Shown piece by piece: positions 1 through 6,588 of a DNA stretch of 9,489 bases (positions are counted from its first letter, which is position 1; each line of letters starts with the position of its first letter). The notes below the pieces were generated by a model that did no database searches, had not been told where the DNA came from, and saw nothing but the letters and a program-made list of their open reading frames with translations. The translations under genes and the position numbers were made by a program. The DNA comes from Actinomycetota bacterium (GTDB lineage: Bacteria; Actinomycetota; Humimicrobiia; Humimicrobiales; Humimicrobiaceae): positions 1-9,489 of the forward strand of contig JALHTA010000166.1 in the NCBI GenBank assembly GCA_022865545.1, given 5' to 3'.

Positions 1-108
1 CCGGGAATGACATCTACAAGTCTCGTACCCATGGCCGCTGATGCAGTAGGGATCAGCTTTGACTTACTTGTAGAAATAATACTAGATAGTGCCAAATTAA
101 AGATTTAG
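1..108 (+). CDS. ddl: D-alanine--D-alanine ligase, C-terminal end (partial)
   Basis: Only the last 35 codons are in the window; the gene enters from the left in frame 1 and stops at TAG 106-108. The residues PGMTSTSLVPMAADAVGISF, followed by DLLVEII, match the C-terminal end of ATP-grasp D-Ala-D-Ala ligases, where PGMT.TSL.P lies beside the active site and the final helix carries GISF..LV. The enzyme is cytoplasmic and joins two D-alanines for the peptidoglycan stem peptide. Its place directly before ftsQ is a classical dcw arrangement (as in E. coli ddlB-ftsQ-ftsA-ftsZ). The catalytic core lies outside the window, so activity cannot be judged from here. Confidence 0.88.
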   Translation, partial: PGMTSTSLVPMAADAVGISFDLLVEIILDSAKLKI

Positions 109-111
109 TCT

Positions 112-894
112 GTGGGAAAACAAAAAAAAGTTGAAAACCTTATAAAAGTCAGAAAAAGAAAGATATTAGTACGAAGATTTTGGCTAGTGATGAGGATTTT
201 ATTGGCGGTCTGTTTTCTTGTGGCTGCTGTCTTGGGTCTAAATTATTTTTACAATAGCAGGTACTTTGAGATCAAATCATTAACCCTTGAGGGAAATACC
301 CATTATGATGAAAATAGCCTGGGCAAGTTTACCGGGGATATCCCCGGTACCAATATTTTTGAGGTAAATAAAAAGGATATAGAAGACTCTCTTGGGGCAG
401 GCCTGGTCTGGGTGAAATCAGTGGAACTCAGGAAGATATTTCCTGACAGTATAGTTATAATGATCCAGGAAAGAAATCCTGCACTTATTGCCAGCTATAG
501 AAACGATTACTATCTTTTAGATAATGAAGGTTTGGTACTGGAAAAAATTAGTTTAGATGATTTTAAAAATTATGGAGACCTTATACTGGTAAGGGATGCA
601 TTTGATTATAAGCTAGACCCAGGAGAAGCTATTGCTGCCAAAAACATACTTAGTAGCGGTAGCATATACAATATAATGGATAAAGAGGTAAGGGCACTTA
701 TAAAAGAAGCCGGTATTGAAGAGAATATTGCAGGTGATATTTTTTTTATGACATATAATAATGAAAAAATAATATTTGGTGATAGTGATGAAATAATAAA
801 GAAAATTGAAGTATTAAAGTTATTGTTAAAACAGGAAACAAAATATAATATAATAGATTTAAGGAATCCTGAGAACCCAGTAGTAAAAGAATAG
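112..894 (+). CDS. ftsQ: Cell division protein FtsQ/DivIB (POTRA domain)
   Basis: A 260-residue bitopic membrane protein of the divisome, family FtsQ/DivIB, which scaffolds FtsL and FtsB outside the membrane. Seen: a short, strongly basic cytoplasmic N-terminus (residues 1-24, many K/R), one hydrophobic segment at about 26-46, a POTRA domain at about 52-120 (opening FEIKSLTLEGNTHYDENSL, with the typical NIFEV and P-D-S-I-V-I elements and ending QERNPA), then the FtsQ beta domain to the C-terminus. Length is normal for the family. The start is GTG at 112, three bases after the ddl stop and in the same frame. No good Shine-Dalgarno sequence is visible, so translation is probably coupled to ddl. 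The next possible ATG (codon 27) would cut into the membrane segment, so GTG is preferred. ftsA follows after 12 bases. Confidence 0.92.
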   Translation: MGKQKKVENLIKVRKRKILVRRFWLVMRILLAVCFLVAAVLGLNYFYNSRYFEIKSLTLEGNTHYDENSLGKFTGDIPGTNIFEVNKKDIEDSLGAGLVWVKSVELRKIFPDSIVIMIQERNPALIASYRNDYYLLDNEGLVLEKISLDDFKNYGDLILVRDAFDYKLDPGEAIAAKNILSSGSIYNIMDKEVRALIKEAGIEENIAGDIFFMTYNNEKIIFGDSDEIIKKIEVLKLLLKQETKYNIIDLRNPENPVVKE

Positions 895-896
895 TC

Positions 897-902
897 GGAG
901 GT
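897..902 (+). promoter_or_regulatory. Ribosome binding site of ftsA (decides a TTG start)
   Basis: GGAGGT lies just after the ftsQ stop and four bases before TTG at 907. This near-perfect site selects the TTG over the in-frame ATG at 928, which would also leave too little protein before the first phosphate loop. Confidence 0.8.
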
Positions 903-906
903 CTTT

Positions 907-2151
907 TTGGCAGTCAATGACGAGTATATGGTGGGCATAGATATTGGAACCACAAAAGTCACAACCCTCATAGGTAATTTTGGGAAAAACAGTACTTTCA
1001 AAATAAAAGGATATGGTATTTCAGAGTGCAGGGGCATGAAAAAGGGCCTGATCGTAGACATAAATGAGGCAACCAAATCAATCTTAAAATCAGTCGATTC
1101 AGCAGAGAGGTCAACAAAAACTTTTATCGATAAGGCATTTATCGGGATAACTGGAAAGCATATTTCTTTTATTAATAATTGGAGCGAGACAAGTATAAAT
1201 TCTCCAAATCATCTAATACGAAAAATCGATGTAGACAGACTATTGACCCAGGCAAATAAGGTAAATATATCTTCCTCTAATGAAATAGTCCATACACTCA
1301 TAAAACAGTTTGTAATAGATGATGAAAAGGGTATTATAGACCCTATAGGATTATCGGCCAGAAAACTTGCTGTAGAGCTATTAGCGGTTTATGGATCGTC
1401 TTCACAGATAAGCAATATTATAAACAGCATAAAGAATTCAAAAATAGAGGTACAGGATATTATATTGGAAGCCCTGGCTTCCAGTGAAGCTGTTTTGACA
1501 CCTGAGGAAAAGGAAAGTGGCGTTATACTTCTTGATATTGGCGGGGGAACCACAGATGTTGCATTATATAAGGATAAAAAAATGATCTTTACATACTGTC
1601 TGCCTGTTGGCGGGAATCTGATAACTAATGATATTTCGATTGGATTAAATATAACATTTCCAAAAGCTGAAGATATCAAAAAGAAATATGCGAATGTGGA
1701 TTATAATTTTTATGAAAATTTAAACAAGGTCAATATGGAGGAGATAAAGATCAACCACAGTAAGACTACCTTGAATATTAGATTATATAATATTGTAAAT
1801 TCAAGAGCCCGCGAGATGATGATGCTGATAAAAGAAAAAATTGAAGAATATGGTTTCATGCATTCTGCACCATGCGGAGTTGTCATTACTGGAGGAACAT
1901 CCCAGCTGAAGGGACTAAAGGCTCTTACTTCTTCGATCTTTGATCTACCTGTCCGTCTTGGTCTTCCGTATGAAGTCGAAGGACCGGCTGAAGTCATAAA
2001 TAATCCTATTTATTCTACTGTTGTGGGACTTTTGAAGTATGCTTATCAGCTGGAAAATTTTACTGAATTAGAGAAACATGATGAAGGTATCGAAAGTGGT
2101 GGATTCTTGGATAGATTTAGAAGTTTTATTTCAAAAATTTTAAAAAATTAA
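907..2151 (+). CDS. ftsA: Cell division protein FtsA (actin-like membrane tether of FtsZ)
   Basis: A 414-residue actin-fold ATPase that attaches FtsZ filaments to the cytoplasmic membrane and recruits later division proteins. Seen: phosphate-1 loop at residues 9-18 ([10 protein letters not shown]), an SHS2/1C domain at about 85-165 that replaces actin subdomain 1B, phosphate-2 loop at 205-219 ([15 protein letters not shown]), adenosine motif at 324-338 ([14 protein letters not shown]), and a C-terminal amphipathic helix (398-414, [17 protein letters not shown]) that is the expected membrane-targeting sequence. Length is close to E. coli FtsA (420). Translation starts at TTG 907 behind a strong GGAGGT. 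ftsZ follows after 16 bases, the usual ftsA-ftsZ pair. No key residue appears to be missing. Confidence 0.96.
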   Translation: MAVNDEYMVGIDIGTTKVTTLIGNFGKNSTFKIKGYGISECRGMKKGLIVDINEATKSILKSVDSAERSTKTFIDKAFIGITGKHISFINNWSETSINSPNHLIRKIDVDRLLTQANKVNISSSNEIVHTLIKQFVIDDEKGIIDPIGLSARKLAVELLAVYGSSSQISNIINSIKNSKIEVQDIILEALASSEAVLTPEEKESGVILLDIGGGTTDVALYKDKKMIFTYCLPVGGNLITNDISIGLNITFPKAEDIKKKYANVDYNFYENLNKVNMEEIKINHSKTTLNIRLYNIVNSRAREMMMLIKEKIEEYGFMHSAPCGVVITGGTSQLKGLKALTSSIFDLPVRLGLPYEVEGPAEVINNPIYSTVVGLLKYAYQLENFTELEKHDEGIESGGFLDRFRSFISKILKN

Positions 2152-2154
2152 TAC

Positions 2155-2160
2155 AGGGGG
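2155..2160 (+). promoter_or_regulatory. Ribosome binding site of ftsZ (supports a GTG start)
   Basis: AGGGGG, seven bases before GTG 2168. Together with the FtsZ N-terminal alignment this fixes the GTG as start. Confidence 0.7.
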
Positions 2161-2167
2161 TATTAAA

Positions 2168-3310
2168 GTGACTTTGGATTTTGATAAAAGCTATTATGCC
2201 GTCATAAAAGTATTAGGTGTCGGAGGAGGCGGTAGCAATGCAATAAACAGGATGATGGAGGACAATCTGACAGGATGTGAATTTATTGCCATCAATACTG
2301 ATGCACAGGCTTTGATGATGTCCAATGCAGACCGTAAAGTATTGATCGGTGAGACAGGACTTGGTGCCGGGTCAAATCCAGAAGCCGGAAAAATAGCTGC
2401 AGAGAAGTCTCTTGATGAGATAAAGGAAACGGTCAAAGACGCAGACATGGTGTTTATTGCCCTCGGAGAAGGTGGAGGAACTGGTACCGGAGCTGCCCCT
2501 GTAATAGCTAAAGCGGCCAGGGAGTCGGGATGTCTTACTGTTGCTGTTGTCACAAAACCATTTGCCTTTGAAGGACGAAAAAGGATGGCGCAGGCAGAGG
2601 AAGGTATAAAAATTATAAGACCCCTGGTAGATACTCTTATAATCATACCGAATGATAAGCTGCTTGAAATAGCTGATGATAATACTACTCTTCTCAATGC
2701 ATTTAAACTGGCTGATAATGTTTTAAAAGCCGGGGTCAGGGGAGTAACAGACTTAATAACTTTACCTGGTCTTATAAATCTTGATTTTGCAGATGTTAAA
2801 TCAATAATAAAAGGTGCAGGAAATGCGCTACTTGGTGAGGGGATTGCTTCAGGAGACAATAGAGCCATAAAAGCAGCTCAAAATGCAATAAATAGCCCCT
2901 TGATAGAAGAATCGATCGATGGGGCCACAGGAATACTCTTGAACATTTCCGGTGGTCCAGACTTGAAATTATTTGAAATAAATGAAGCAGCTGAAATAAT
3001 CAGAAATGCCTCCAGTCCGGATGCAAATATTATCTTTGGTTCAGTAATAGATGAAGCGATGAATGATAAAATCAAGGTAACGATAATCGCAACTGGTTTT
3101 TCATCTACAAAAGATAGAGTCTCACGCTCCAGCAAAGAAGAAAAAACTGAAGAAAAAACAGATATCAATAAAAAACTTGATATATTTGAAAAAGAGATAT
3201 TGGAAGATAAAGATGAGACTAAGCTAGATAGATTCCCGGATGATGACTTTGGATCAATGGATGACGATTACCTTGATGTCCCTACTTTTCTAAGGAAAGA
3301 TAAAAAATAA
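2168..3310 (+). CDS. ftsZ: Cell division protein FtsZ (tubulin-like GTPase)
   Basis: A 380-residue GTPase that polymerises into the cytokinetic ring. Seen: nucleotide-binding start at residues 15-26 ([12 protein letters not shown]), INTDAQAL at 42-49, G-loop signature [13 protein letters not shown] at 100-112, T7 synergy loop NLDFADV at 204-210 with the catalytic aspartates D206 and D209 that complete the neighbouring subunit's site, the C-terminal domain to about 315, a charged linker (about 316-365, rich in K, E and D), and the conserved C-terminal peptide [10 protein letters not shown] at 368-377, which docks FtsA, SepF and other partners. The residue before GGGTGTG is Glu; most phyla have Met, whereas actinobacteria have Glu. 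The protein looks complete. Start GTG 2168, with AGGGGG seven bases upstream. Confidence 0.98.
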   Translation: MTLDFDKSYYAVIKVLGVGGGGSNAINRMMEDNLTGCEFIAINTDAQALMMSNADRKVLIGETGLGAGSNPEAGKIAAEKSLDEIKETVKDADMVFIALGEGGGTGTGAAPVIAKAARESGCLTVAVVTKPFAFEGRKRMAQAEEGIKIIRPLVDTLIIIPNDKLLEIADDNTTLLNAFKLADNVLKAGVRGVTDLITLPGLINLDFADVKSIIKGAGNALLGEGIASGDNRAIKAAQNAINSPLIEESIDGATGILLNISGGPDLKLFEINEAAEIIRNASSPDANIIFGSVIDEAMNDKIKVTIIATGFSSTKDRVSRSSKEEKTEEKTDINKKLDIFEKEILEDKDETKLDRFPDDDFGSMDDDYLDVPTFLRKDKK

Positions 3311-3322
3311 AACTTACTGTTT

Positions 3323-4117
3323 ATGTTAAATATTGAGAAGATATTAGTTGGAGGGATAAATATCTTCAGCCACCCTGTCTGCGATCAAAATAATTTATTT
3401 TGTGGTTTTACTACAAGGGATGGGGGATCCAGCCGCAAACCTTTTGATTCGCTTAATCTTGCATATCATGTAGGTGATGATGATAAATCGGTTTGTAAAA
3501 ACCGGCAGCTTATAATTAATAAGTTACTGGGCCCGGGACCTGAATACATCTATTCTGCACTCCAGGTCCATGGAGATAATGTTCTTTATGTGGATAGGTA
3601 TACTGGACACAAAGATGGAAATATACCTATTGAAGCTGACAGCCTGATAACAAATAAGAGCAATGTGCCTATCATGGTATTAGGTGCTGATTGTAATTTG
3701 ATCATCATAATAGATATGAAAGAAAAAGCTATAGGCGTTGTGCATGCAGGTTGGAAGGGTACGTTTAATGGAGTGCTGGGAAAAACGCTGTTTGAATTTA
3801 AAAAACACTTTAATTCATCTCCTGAAAACATTCTTGTCTTTTTTGGGCCAAGTATAAGGAAATGCTGCTATAAGGTAGGCAGTATGCTTATAGATAGCTT
3901 CAGGGGAAAATTTTGTGGAGAGGATTATTATTATAAAAGCGGTAAAGATTTTTTCCTAGATATTATTAAGTTAAACTTGATTCACTTAAAAGATTTTGGT
4001 ATACAGAAAGATAATATCGTCGACATCAGGCAGTGTACCAGTTGCAGTAATGGATTTTTCTCCTATAGAAGGGAGAAAGATACTGGACGCCAGGCAGCGA
4101 TCGCAATGATCCATTGA
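3323..4117 (+). CDS. pgeF: Peptidoglycan editing factor PgeF (YfiH/YlmD, multicopper-oxidase-like fold)
   Basis: A 264-residue member of the YfiH/DUF152 family (Pfam Cu-oxidase_4). In E. coli PgeF removes the dipeptide L-Ala-L-Ser mis-made by MurC, so D-Ala-D-Ala wall precursors stay correct; related proteins also have purine nucleoside phosphorylase-type activity. Seen: FTTRDGG at 29-35, FDSLNLAYHVGDD at 41-53, and the three metal/catalytic residues H83 (QVHG), C124 (GADC) and H141 (VHAGWKG), then GPS.....CCYKVG and a C-terminal QCTSCS.....FFSYRR block. The usual Pro two residues after the ADC cysteine is Leu here (ADCNLI). The start ATG has no visible Shine-Dalgarno sequence; the ftsZ stop is 12 bases upstream. 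The position after ftsZ and before yggS and sepF equals B. subtilis ylmD and the actinobacterial order. Confidence 0.92.
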   Translation: MLNIEKILVGGINIFSHPVCDQNNLFCGFTTRDGGSSRKPFDSLNLAYHVGDDDKSVCKNRQLIINKLLGPGPEYIYSALQVHGDNVLYVDRYTGHKDGNIPIEADSLITNKSNVPIMVLGADCNLIIIIDMKEKAIGVVHAGWKGTFNGVLGKTLFEFKKHFNSSPENILVFFGPSIRKCCYKVGSMLIDSFRGKFCGEDYYYKSGKDFFLDIIKLNLIHLKDFGIQKDNIVDIRQCTSCSNGFFSYRREKDTGRQAAIAMIH

Positions 4118-4136
4118 TATATAATGGCCCAGGGGC

Positions 4137-4871
4137 ATGGAAATAAATATGATTACAATGAATTTTTTAACTAAAGAAAAAGAAAATGAGAACTTTTTAA
4201 AGTACAGGAAAAACATTTCCTCCCTTAAGAAGGACATAGAAGATACATGCAGGAATTCTGGGAGGAGTCCGGAAGACATAACCATAATAGCCGCAACTAA
4301 ATATGTTGGTCCTGAAGGGGTCGCCCTAGTGTATAGATTAGGAATAAATGATTTTGGTGAAAACAGATCCGATGAGTTAACAAATAAGAAAAAAGCCATA
4401 TCCGGGGATTCGAGGTGGCACTTTATAGGGCATCTGCAGACCAGGAAAGCAAAAATAGTAGTTCCGCTTGTTAAATATATTCATTCCATTGACAGCCTTA
4501 AAACACTGGAAAAAGTTGGAAAAGAAGCCAAAAAAATAAATAAGATACAAAAGGTCCTGATAGAAGTAAATATTTCCGGAGAACAGACTAAATATGGATT
4601 GGACATGAATCAGGTGGGCTCTTTTATCAGTGATTCGCTAGAGATCAAAAATATCGAGATAAAAGGTTTTATGACGATGGCGCCATATACTGATGATATT
4701 AAGCATGTAAGAAAGATATTCAGGAACCTGAGACTTTTAAAGGAAGAGATGTCCCGCTCTTTTACCGGACTGGACTTATCAGAATTATCAATGGGGATGA
4801 GTAATGATTTTCAAGTAGCGATCGAAGAGGGAGCCACGATGATAAGAGTAGGCTCAAACATTTTCAAATAG
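4137..4871 (+). CDS. yggS: PLP homeostasis protein, YggS/YlmE family (PLPBP)
   Basis: A 244-residue cytoplasmic protein with an alanine-racemase-like TIM-barrel fold that binds pyridoxal 5'-phosphate and buffers its level; it has no known catalytic activity. Seen: the PLP lysine K55 in IIAATKY, FGENRSDEL, WHFIGHLQTRKAK, VNISGEQTKYGL, GFMTMAP, and the C-terminal phosphate-binding run SMGMSNDFQVAIEEGATMIR. These are all family hallmarks. The N-terminus is uncertain. ATG 4137 has an AGGGG only one base upstream, which is too close. The in-frame ATG at 4149 (13 bases after it) or ATG 4158 may be the real start, and the family usually begins nearer to residue 10-15 of this reading. sepF follows after 23 bases, as in B. 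subtilis ylmE-ylmF. Confidence 0.93.
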   Translation: MEINMITMNFLTKEKENENFLKYRKNISSLKKDIEDTCRNSGRSPEDITIIAATKYVGPEGVALVYRLGINDFGENRSDELTNKKKAISGDSRWHFIGHLQTRKAKIVVPLVKYIHSIDSLKTLEKVGKEAKKINKIQKVLIEVNISGEQTKYGLDMNQVGSFISDSLEIKNIEIKGFMTMAPYTDDIKHVRKIFRNLRLLKEEMSRSFTGLDLSELSMGMSNDFQVAIEEGATMIRVGSNIFK

Positions 4872-4884
4872 GTCAATAAATTTT

Positions 4885-4890
4885 GGGAGG
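4885..4890 (+). promoter_or_regulatory. Ribosome binding site of sepF
   Basis: GGGAGG four bases before ATG 4895, in the 23-base gap after yggS. The same short four-base spacing is seen before ftsA and divIVA, so it seems normal for this genome. Confidence 0.65.
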
Positions 4891-4894
4891 ATAA

Positions 4895-5374
4895 ATGAGT
4901 GGATTTTTTAAAAAGACTTTGTCTTTTTTCGGGCTGGCAGACGAAGAAGAAATCGAGATGGAGACTGAGACTGGAAATATTTTGCCTGATAGAAAAAATA
5001 TGGGTGAAATAAGGCAGAGAAATATAGAGTCCGGGGCTCCAAAGAGGACCTCAAGAAAAAAAGTCTCTCTCATAAATAGCGTAAGGGAAGGCAGGAAGGC
5101 AAAGGTATTTATTGCAGAACCAAAAGAATTTGACGAGATACAGGGAATTGCTGATAATTTCAAAAATGATATTCCCATAATCGTTAATCTACAGCGGGTG
5201 GATCAGGATATTTCTAAGAGAATAATAGATTTTTGTAGCGGTCTTACTTATGCTCTTGAAGGGGATATAAAAAAAGTTGCAGACAGGGTTTTCCTGATAA
5301 CACCATCAAATGTTGAAGTCAATTCAAAGGAAAATGAATTCCTGAGCGAGGAAGGGTTTTTTAAGCCTTTTTAA
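4895..5374 (+). CDS. sepF: Cell division protein SepF (FtsZ membrane anchor/bundler)
   Basis: A 159-residue SepF (YlmF) protein. SepF binds the FtsZ C-terminal peptide, bundles filaments and tethers them to the membrane through an N-terminal amphipathic helix. Seen: a hydrophobic/basic N-terminal helix MSGFFKKTLSFFGL (1-14), a charged disordered linker (15-65), and the globular SepF domain from about 66 to 145 with IIVNLQRVDQDISKRIIDF, then CSGLTYALEGDIKKVADRVFLITPSNV, the family's most conserved stretch. The C-terminal tail ends FFKPF. Length is typical. Start ATG behind GGGAGG. It lies between yggS and proC. With FtsA also present, the ring has two potential membrane anchors. Confidence 0.95.
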   Translation: MSGFFKKTLSFFGLADEEEIEMETETGNILPDRKNMGEIRQRNIESGAPKRTSRKKVSLINSVREGRKAKVFIAEPKEFDEIQGIADNFKNDIPIIVNLQRVDQDISKRIIDFCSGLTYALEGDIKKVADRVFLITPSNVEVNSKENEFLSEEGFFKPF

Positions 5375-5390
5375 GTAAAAGAAACTTATC

Positions 5391-5397
5391 GGAGAGG
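5391..5397 (+). promoter_or_regulatory. Ribosome binding site of proC (decides a TTG start)
   Basis: GGAGAGG lies eight bases before TTG 5406. The ORF then reads KKYRIIFIGCGNMG, placing the dinucleotide-binding strand at the normal distance from the N-terminus. Confidence 0.7.
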
Positions 5398-5405
5398 TAT
5401 CGGTT

Positions 5406-6224
5406 TTGAAAAAGTATAGGATCATATTTATAGGATGCGGTAATATGGGCGAAGCTATCTTGAAGGGAATTATCACTTCAAGATATATGGAGAATAAAGA
5501 TATAGCTTTTTATGAATTAGATAAAAATAGAATTGATTATATAGAGAAAACTTATGCTGTAGAAAGCGTAAAAAATATAGGTCAAGGTGTCCGTTTTTCA
5601 GAATATCTTCTTCTTGCTGTAAAACCACAGAATATTAAACAGGTACTGGCGGAGATAAGGAAGTATTTCGATAAGGATATTAATTCCTTGATAAGTATAG
5701 CTGCAGGTGTTTCTACTGGTTTTATTGAAAAAAACCTTGATTGTAAATGTTCTGTTATGAGGGTGATGCCAAATGCACCTGCACTTTTTAATAAAGGGAT
5801 GGCTACAATAAGCAGTGGACAGTATTCCAGTGAAAAGGACCGGCAGTTTACCGCCGATCTTATGGATCAGGTCGGAGAGTGTATTATGATCGATGAGGAG
5901 CTTCAAAATATATCTACAGCAATAAACGGGAGCGGTCCGGCATATTTTTTCCTGTTCTGTAAATACATGATAGAGGCAGCGGTGAAGAATGGGATACCAG
6001 AAGATGATGCCAGGACGCTGGTGACCGAGACGATGATAGGTTCCGGTATTATGATGAGCAGATCCAGTCTTGAAATGGATAAACTTATTTCCAGGGTAGC
6101 CTCGCCAGGAGGAACCACCGAGAAAGCACTGCAAGTCTTTTCTGATAAATCCCTGGGAAACATAATATCCCGGGCAATTGGTAATGCTGCAAAAAGATCG
6201 GTTGAGCTGGAAGATGAACTTTAG
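5406..6224 (+). CDS. proC: Pyrroline-5-carboxylate reductase
   Basis: A 272-residue enzyme that reduces 1-pyrroline-5-carboxylate to L-proline with NAD(P)H, the last step of proline synthesis; cytoplasmic. Seen: Rossmann dinucleotide motif at residues 8-17 (FIGCGNMGEA), LLAVKPQN at 69-76, SIAAGVST at 97-104, RVMPNAPAL at 119-127, NGSGPAYFF at 174-182 and the ProC signature in the C-terminal dimerisation domain, ending in SPGGTTEKAL at 233-242. Length is normal and no catalytic block is broken. Start TTG with GGAGAGG upstream. proC beside yggS and yggT is also seen in Gram-negative genomes such as Pseudomonas. Here it sits inside a Gram-positive-style division cluster between sepF and yggT. 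Confidence 0.95.
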   Translation: MKKYRIIFIGCGNMGEAILKGIITSRYMENKDIAFYELDKNRIDYIEKTYAVESVKNIGQGVRFSEYLLLAVKPQNIKQVLAEIRKYFDKDINSLISIAAGVSTGFIEKNLDCKCSVMRVMPNAPALFNKGMATISSGQYSSEKDRQFTADLMDQVGECIMIDEELQNISTAINGSGPAYFFLFCKYMIEAAVKNGIPEDDARTLVTETMIGSGIMMSRSSLEMDKLISRVASPGGTTEKALQVFSDKSLGNIISRAIGNAAKRSVELEDEL

Positions 6225-6261
6225 GTAAATGATAATAATACAGGCAAGGGGACGGTAAATA

Positions 6262-6549
6262 TTGGGGATTTTAGTAGAAATACTTATAATTATTTTAAGA
6301 GTATATACATATATTTTATTTCTAAGGATCATTCTTTCATGGTTTAGGATAATGCCCAGAGGAAGAATATGGGGCAGGGCCTATAAGTTTCTGGTCGATA
6401 TAACTGAACCATTTTTACAATTATTCAGGAGGTTTATTCCCCTGGTAAGGATGGGTGGATCGCATTTAGATCTTTCTTATATTGGAGCAATTTTAGTGGT
6501 ACAATTACTTGTAATACTTCTAAGATATGTAGTTTTTAGATATATATAG
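6262..6549 (+). CDS. yggT: YggT/YlmG family small membrane protein
   Basis: A 95-residue YggT-family (YlmG) integral membrane protein. Seen: a hydrophobic segment at about 3-27 ending in the family motif LRIILSWF (21-28), a basic loop containing YKFLVDITEPFLQLFRRFIP (41-60; the TEP..... FRR.IP block is the family signature), then a second hydrophobic segment at about 70-92 after HLDLSYIGA. The exact role is not established; the family clusters with division genes (ylmG in B. subtilis, yggT in E. coli) and its plastid homologues affect nucleoid and thylakoid organisation. Start TTG 6262, with AGGGG ending ten bases upstream. Confidence 0.88.
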   Translation: MGILVEILIIILRVYTYILFLRIILSWFRIMPRGRIWGRAYKFLVDITEPFLQLFRRFIPLVRMGGSHLDLSYIGAILVVQLLVILLRYVVFRYI

Positions 6550-6578
6550 CAATAATATATGGTAATGAGGAGATTTAT

Positions 6579-6584
6579 GGAGGT
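6579..6584 (+). promoter_or_regulatory. Ribosome binding site that sets the divIVA start at ATG 6589
   Basis: GGAGGT followed by four bases and ATG 6589. A second SD-like GAGGAG (6567-6572) stands four bases before another in-frame ATG (6577), so two start sites are stacked 12 bases apart. Only the 6589 start gives a DivIVA N-terminus numbered like B. subtilis. Confidence 0.7.
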
Positions 6585-6588
6585 AGCG

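Noticed and set aside
2194..2868. 224-codon minus-strand frame opposite ftsZ
   Set aside because: A shadow of the highly conserved FtsZ GTPase domain; its Ser/Ala/Pro-rich translation has no domain logic.
5352..5372. Terminator-like hairpin AAGGGTT/AAGCCTT with T-rich tail at the end of sepF
   Set aside because: The stem has a G-G mismatch, is AT-rich, and lies inside sepF codons (FFKPF). Too weak to call a terminator.
5598..6332. 244-codon open frame on the minus strand opposite proC and yggT
   Set aside because: It matches no family I recognise, lies entirely opposite conserved genes, and has the composition of a frame mirrored from coding DNA.
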